The position numbers and the translations under genes are program-made. The notes under the pieces were generated by a model. It saw only the letters and a program-made list of their open reading frames with translations, had not been told where the DNA came from and ran no database searches. Shown here one piece after another: positions 15,819 to 17,922 of a DNA stretch of 17,922 bases. Source of the stretch: Thermogutta sp. (GTDB taxonomy: Bacteria > Planctomycetota > Planctomycetia > Pirellulales > Thermoguttaceae); the NCBI RefSeq assembly GCF_014359955.1, contig NZ_JACIYL010000011.1, positions 1 through 17,922 on the forward strand. The letters are read 5' to 3'. Numbering within the stretch: position 1 is the stretch's first letter; the number at the start of each line of letters is the position of its first letter.

Positions 15819-15975
15819 GGGCCAGGTACCTCTCCCTGAGACAGTCGTCGATGGCCTTGTCGGTTGGTCTTATTCGCCTCTCGATATTAAGCTCGGCGGC
15901 ATTTAATTCTAAATTTGGGATCCCGGTTACGCAACTGAGAAAATAGCCACCGATCTCGGTAACAATCCAAGCGGG
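15808..15975 (-). pseudogene. 5'-truncated gene fragment at the head of the PIN operon
   Basis: A 55-codon minus-strand frame reads PAWIVTEIGGYFLSCVTGIPNLELN, then AAELNIERRIRPTDKAIDDC, then LRERYLAHEP, and stops 11 bases inside the next gene. The composition is strongly protein-like and the overlap with the 15818 start is operon-like. It contains no ATG or GTG start, and the frame is closed by TAA at 15976-15978. Most likely it is the C-terminus of a decayed or recombined gene. An unusual start codon is the alternative. No other gene is seen from 15976 to 16215. Confidence 0.4.
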
Positions 15976-16111
15976 TTACGACCCCAAGATGTAGTGGTTG
16001 CTAGAGTGACTAGACACTATCTGCTGATCGCAATTGACTTGACTTTCACGATGAAGGGTCCACCACAGGAAAACCGAAGCAGGTCATCATCTACCTTCCC
16101 CTGCGCGAGTT

Positions 16112-16127
16112 GTTGACACCTGTCAAC
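16112..16127. promoter_or_regulatory. Palindromic operator-like site
   Basis: GTTGACA-CC-TGTCAAC has perfect 7-base arms around a 2-base centre, like a dimer-binding operator. No -10 element is seen at the right distance on either strand. It lies about 100 bases before the tRNA-like region and could be a regulator or recombination accessory site. Confidence 0.3.
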
Positions 16128-16215
16128 GCCTGGTCTTTTCGCGTCTCCATCCCCCATCACATCTGATAACACCCGCAAAATCGGTAGTCTCCCAAAGTTG
16201 GGATCGGGACCTCAA

Positions 16216-16299
16216 GTGGCAAGTTCACCAGACTAGCAATCTGGTTCTACCTCCAGACTGTGGATCTGGGTGTCGCGGGTTCGAATCCCGTCAGCCACC
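16216..16299 (+). other. tRNA-His(GTG)-like element with doubled anticodon arm; attachment-site-like
   Basis: The 3' half is a normal tRNA-His. It has the anticodon arm 16253-16269 with anticodon GTG at 16260-16262, a 5-base variable loop and a T arm 16275-16291 with TTCGAAT loop. The acceptor strand CAGCCAC ends in discriminator C, as histidine tRNAs require. The 5' half is not normal: GTGGC pairs with the acceptor end, but the D arm is replaced by a second anticodon-like arm at 16228-16244. At 84 bases it is about 7 longer than usual. It probably is not a working tRNA. A tRNA 3' half next to xis/int is typical of attP or a remnant att site. No CCA is encoded. Confidence 0.6.
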
Positions 16300-16357
16300 C
16301 TCGGCAGGTGCCCGATTCCGCGAGGGCCGGGGGGCTTCGGCGGTGCCGGTGAGCCCT
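16300..16357 (+). repeat. 58-base tail repeat, copy 1 (after tRNA-His-like 3' half)
   Basis: Begins exactly after the tRNA discriminator base with CTCGGCAGG and matches copy 2 at 52 of 58 positions. Its right part folds as GGGCT-T-CGGC-GGT-GCCG-GTG-AGCCC (16332-16356). No T-run follows, so it is not a standard terminator. Confidence 0.8.
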
Positions 16358-16422
16358 GACTTGTCTATTAAGCGAAACGGCCGTCAATAATAAATCCCCA
16401 CTTTATGGTTATGAGGTGTGTG

Positions 16423-16479
16423 CTGACTCGAAATCAGGTGCCCCGAAAGGGGTTGCGGGTTCGAGTCCCGTGCCCTCCG
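16423..16479 (+). other. tRNA-Ser(CGA) 3' half; attachment-site-like
   Basis: Anticodon arm CTGA-CTCGAAA-TCAG (anticodon CGA, 16429-16431), long variable arm CCCC-GAAA-GGGG, T arm with TTCGAGT loop, acceptor strand GCCCTCC and discriminator G at 16479 all match a serine tRNA. Upstream there is no matching GGAGGGC acceptor strand or D arm, so only the 3' half exists. This is what an attP core or leftover att site in a tRNA gene looks like. Confidence 0.6.
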
Positions 16480-16537
16480 CTCGGCAGGCGCCCGGTTCGG
16501 TGACGGCCGGGGGGCTTCGGCGGTGCCGGTCAGCCCT
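16480..16537 (+). repeat. 58-base tail repeat, copy 2 (after tRNA-Ser-like 3' half)
   Basis: Starts exactly 180 bases after copy 1 and directly after the tRNA-Ser discriminator base. The hairpin stems (GGGCT/AGCCC and CGGC/GCCG) are identical to copy 1; one of the six substitutions falls beside them in an unpaired position. Confidence 0.8.
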
Positions 16538-16556
16538 TCCACGCCTGCTTTCATTC

Positions 16557-16586
16557 TTGCACTAATGCTAAGTGTGCGCATATAAT
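16557..16586 (+). promoter_or_regulatory. Promoter of the excisionase-like gene
   Basis: TTGCAC (16557-16562), 18-base spacer, TATAAT (16581-16586): a near-consensus sigma70-type promoter. The predicted start of transcription, about 16593, coincides with the first ATG of the gene, so the mRNA may be leaderless. Confidence 0.6.
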
Positions 16587-16592
16587 GGAGGC

Positions 16593-16799
16593 ATGAGTTC
16601 CATGATTATCGAACCGCGGGAACGGCTGTTCAGCGTCGATAGTGCGGCAAAACGCCTTGCCGTATCGCGAGGCCGCGTGCACCAACTCGTGGCAAGCGGG
16701 CGTATTAAGGCAATCAAGATTGCAAAGGCCCTGCTCATCCCAGAGTCGGAACTTGCTAAATACGAACGCGATCGCAGACCGTACCGTAAGTCCCTATAA
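16593..16799 (+). CDS. xis: Excisionase-like small HTH protein
   Basis: 68 residues from ATG 16593, or 65 from ATG 16602. It contains the winged HTH typical of the excisionase/MerR-like DNA-binding family: LFSVDSAAKRLAVSRGRVHQLVASGRI, then the wing KAIKIAKALLIPESELAKY. Such proteins bind attachment DNA and direct excision, or act as small regulators. GGAGG lies 1 base before ATG 16593 and 10 before ATG 16602, but it sits between the -10 box and the predicted transcript start, so it may not be transcribed. The location between two att-like modules and the recombinase supports the excisionase role; the assignment is by family and context. Confidence 0.65.
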   Translation: MSSMIIEPRERLFSVDSAAKRLAVSRGRVHQLVASGRIKAIKIAKALLIPESELAKYERDRRPYRKSL

Positions 16800-16834
16800 C
16801 CTCTGTCGGCTTTTGAATTTGCAGCTTTTTGCTA

Positions 16835-16863
16835 TTGACAAAAGCTAGGCGCACGCTTAGAAT
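16835..16863 (+). promoter_or_regulatory. Strong promoter upstream of the integrase gene
   Basis: TTGACA (16835-16840), 17-base spacer, TAGAAT (16858-16863), one mismatch from the sigma70 consensus. Transcription would start near 16870, leaving a leader of roughly 235 bases. Right after the start is a 21-codon frame (16877-16942), which may be a leader peptide or chance. Confidence 0.65.
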
Positions 16864-17047
16864 CAGTCTTGGAAAAATGACCGGCACCTTCTGGGCCCGC
16901 TCTCGGGCGGCTTGGCGGGTGCTAAGAAAACCAGGCGGGTAGTTGCACCTGCACTCACACAATTCGGAGTGCTGTCATGCGCGGAAATTGTGCGCTCTTA
17001 GTGCGCGGAGTATGGCAGACTTCCAATAGGAGGTCAAGTCGTAGTCC

Positions 17048-17083
17048 GCGGCCTTCGGGGGGCAGGGTGGCCCGAGAGGCCGC
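17048..17083 (+). promoter_or_regulatory. Stem-loop in the integrase leader
   Basis: GCGGCCT pairs with AGGCCGC and, after a single bulged G, TCGGG pairs with CCCGA, leaving an 11-base G-rich loop. The 12-pair hairpin ends 9 bases before the integrase ribosome site GAGGAG (17093-17098), so it could influence int translation. No T-run follows. Confidence 0.45.
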
Positions 17084-17106
17084 TCTACACCCGAGGAGAA
17101 GGCAGC

Positions 17107-17922
17107 ATGAGAATCAGTCAGCTCGCAAAACAATACACTCTTGTCCGACCGCATCAATCGCCCAAGCACATCAAAGACGTGGAGCGGGTTGTGCGAAGAT
17201 TCGTCGAAGCGAATGGGGACATTTCATTGGTCGATCTTTGCGAAGAGCACATCGCGAGGTTTCTTTCGCACGTCGGTGCCGGCTGCGAATCTTGTCATTC
17301 CTTGAAGCACTATCTCACTGTGCTCAAAGCGGTCTTAAACGAAGCCTACCAACAACAACTGATTGTTCGGATTCCGCGGTTTCCAAAAATACGAGTGGAA
17401 AGGCGAATACCAGATGCCTGGACTTTGGAAGAGATCCAACAATTGTTTGCACACGTTGCCAACCTAGAAGGTTACGTGGGCCGGACTCCTGCCCGGCTCT
17501 GGTGGGAGTCGCTCCTGCTCGCGGCGTATTACACAGGGCTGAGGATCAGTGCACTTTTGAGTATCTCCTGGTTTCAGGTCGATTTAGAGCGGCGGTATCT
17601 TCGGGCGTTGAGCCGGAAGACGCAAAAAGAACAACTGTTTTCGATTCCCGAAGACCTGTCGATCCTCTTGCACCAACTCCGCCACCATCCGCAGCAAAAG
17701 GTCTGGGAACATCCCTATCACGAGAAATGGCCTTTTCGAGCTCTCCGGCGGATCGTGGACCGGGCCGGCATTCCGGCTCCCAAGAATCTGCACGGGCAAC
17801 TGTTTCAGAAGATGCGGCGCACCTGTATCACCTGGACCGCCGTGAACGATCTGAACATGGCCACCAGGGTGGCGGGCCATGCTTCGCCGGATACAACCAT
17901 CAAGCACTACGTGGATCCGCGG
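17107..17922 (+). CDS. int: Tyrosine recombinase/integrase (3' end outside window)
   Basis: 272 codons are visible and the frame is open at the right edge. ATG 17107 follows GAGGAG at 8 bases. Residues 1-95 form the SAM-like core-binding domain; the catalytic domain follows. Catalytic residues: R146 (TGLRISALL), K171 (SRKTQKE), R237 (KMRRTCIT), H258 (VAGHASPDTT) and the nucleophile Y268 (IKHYVD). The position normally holding the first His of the H-x-x-R motif is Q234, with a His at 229 instead. Since Y268 is near the edge, little more than the C-terminal tail is missing. It would carry out site-specific recombination at the tRNA-derived sites just upstream. It lies 307 bases after the excisionase-like gene, under its own promoter. 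Confidence 0.85.
   Translation, partial: MRISQLAKQYTLVRPHQSPKHIKDVERVVRRFVEANGDISLVDLCEEHIARFLSHVGAGCESCHSLKHYLTVLKAVLNEAYQQQLIVRIPRFPKIRVERRIPDAWTLEEIQQLFAHVANLEGYVGRTPARLWWESLLLAAYYTGLRISALLSISWFQVDLERRYLRALSRKTQKEQLFSIPEDLSILLHQLRHHPQQKVWEHPYHEKWPFRALRRIVDRAGIPAPKNLHGQLFQKMRRTCITWTAVNDLNMATRVAGHASPDTTIKHYVDPR

Noticed and set aside
16216..16480. Two functional tRNA genes, or a permuted tRNA
   Set aside because: The His-like element lacks a D arm and two acceptor pairs, the Ser-like one lacks its whole 5' half, and no matching 5' halves follow them.
16300..16537. Integron attC sites or a CRISPR array
   Set aside because: No GTTRRRY/RYYYAAC core motifs, only two copies, and the unit includes tRNA sequence rather than short repeat-spacer structure.
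16384..16581. 65-residue minus-strand frame containing RARDSNPQPLSGHL
   Set aside because: This peptide is the well-known false translation of the antisense strand of a tRNA-Ser T arm and variable arm.
16877..16942. 21-codon frame after the int promoter
   Set aside because: Start lies only about 7 bases after the predicted transcript start and composition is not distinctive; noted in the promoter entry only.
17059..17085. Possible separated 5' half of tRNA-Ser (GGGGGGC could pair with GCCCTCC)
   Set aside because: The match is short and GC-rich, the D arm is not normal, and the same bases form the integrase leader hairpin.

Overview
This window looks like the tail, lysogeny and integration end of a temperate tailed phage (or a prophage of one). 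The host is a GC-rich bacterium. Planctomycetota is my best guess, from the Thr/Ser-rich linkers, the multi-Cys extracellular repeats and the general protein style, but nothing here proves the taxon.

Layout. (1) Positions 1-10116 are a tightly packed plus-strand tail module. It holds the last codons of an upstream gene, a virion protein with a carbohydrate-binding fold, a 39-residue Thr-rich peptide, and a tail assembly chaperone whose -1 extension is reached through a slippery site followed by a strong stem-loop. Next come a tape-measure-like protein, two tail proteins of unknown exact role, and a 1286-residue protein with about 97 cysteines in eleven knot-like repeats strung on Ser/Thr stalks. 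Most neighbours here overlap by 1-11 bases or lie within 20. (2) Positions 10128-13997 hold three glycosyltransferase-type genes. The first is a DxH-type glycosyltransferase fused to a methyltransferase-like domain and a Cys cluster. An antisense gene for a zinc-ribbon membrane protein sits among them. (3) Positions 14029-15975 hold an XRE-type regulator with a nearby palindrome, and a minus-strand gene set: a 5'-truncated fragment, a 246-residue unknown and a PIN-domain (VapC-like) protein. (4) Positions 16112-16538 are non-coding and highly structured. They contain a palindrome, then two modules 180 bases apart. Each module is the 3' half of a tRNA (His GTG, then Ser CGA) followed by the same 58-base tail. 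(5) Positions 16557-17922 carry a small excisionase-like HTH gene and a tyrosine recombinase that runs off the right edge, each with a good sigma70-type promoter.

How it fits together. Tail genes, accessory genes, tRNA-derived attachment-like sites, xis and int in that order match a lambda-like circular map with attP between tail and int. The sequence may therefore be the unintegrated form. Two attP-like cores with different tRNA identities and a shared tail beside one recombinase is the most unusual arrangement here. The second notable theme is a possible virion glycosylation system: mucin-like Ser/Thr stalks in the tail protein lie directly upstream of a glycosyltransferase whose DxH and GGEE motifs resemble those of polypeptide GalNAc-transferases.
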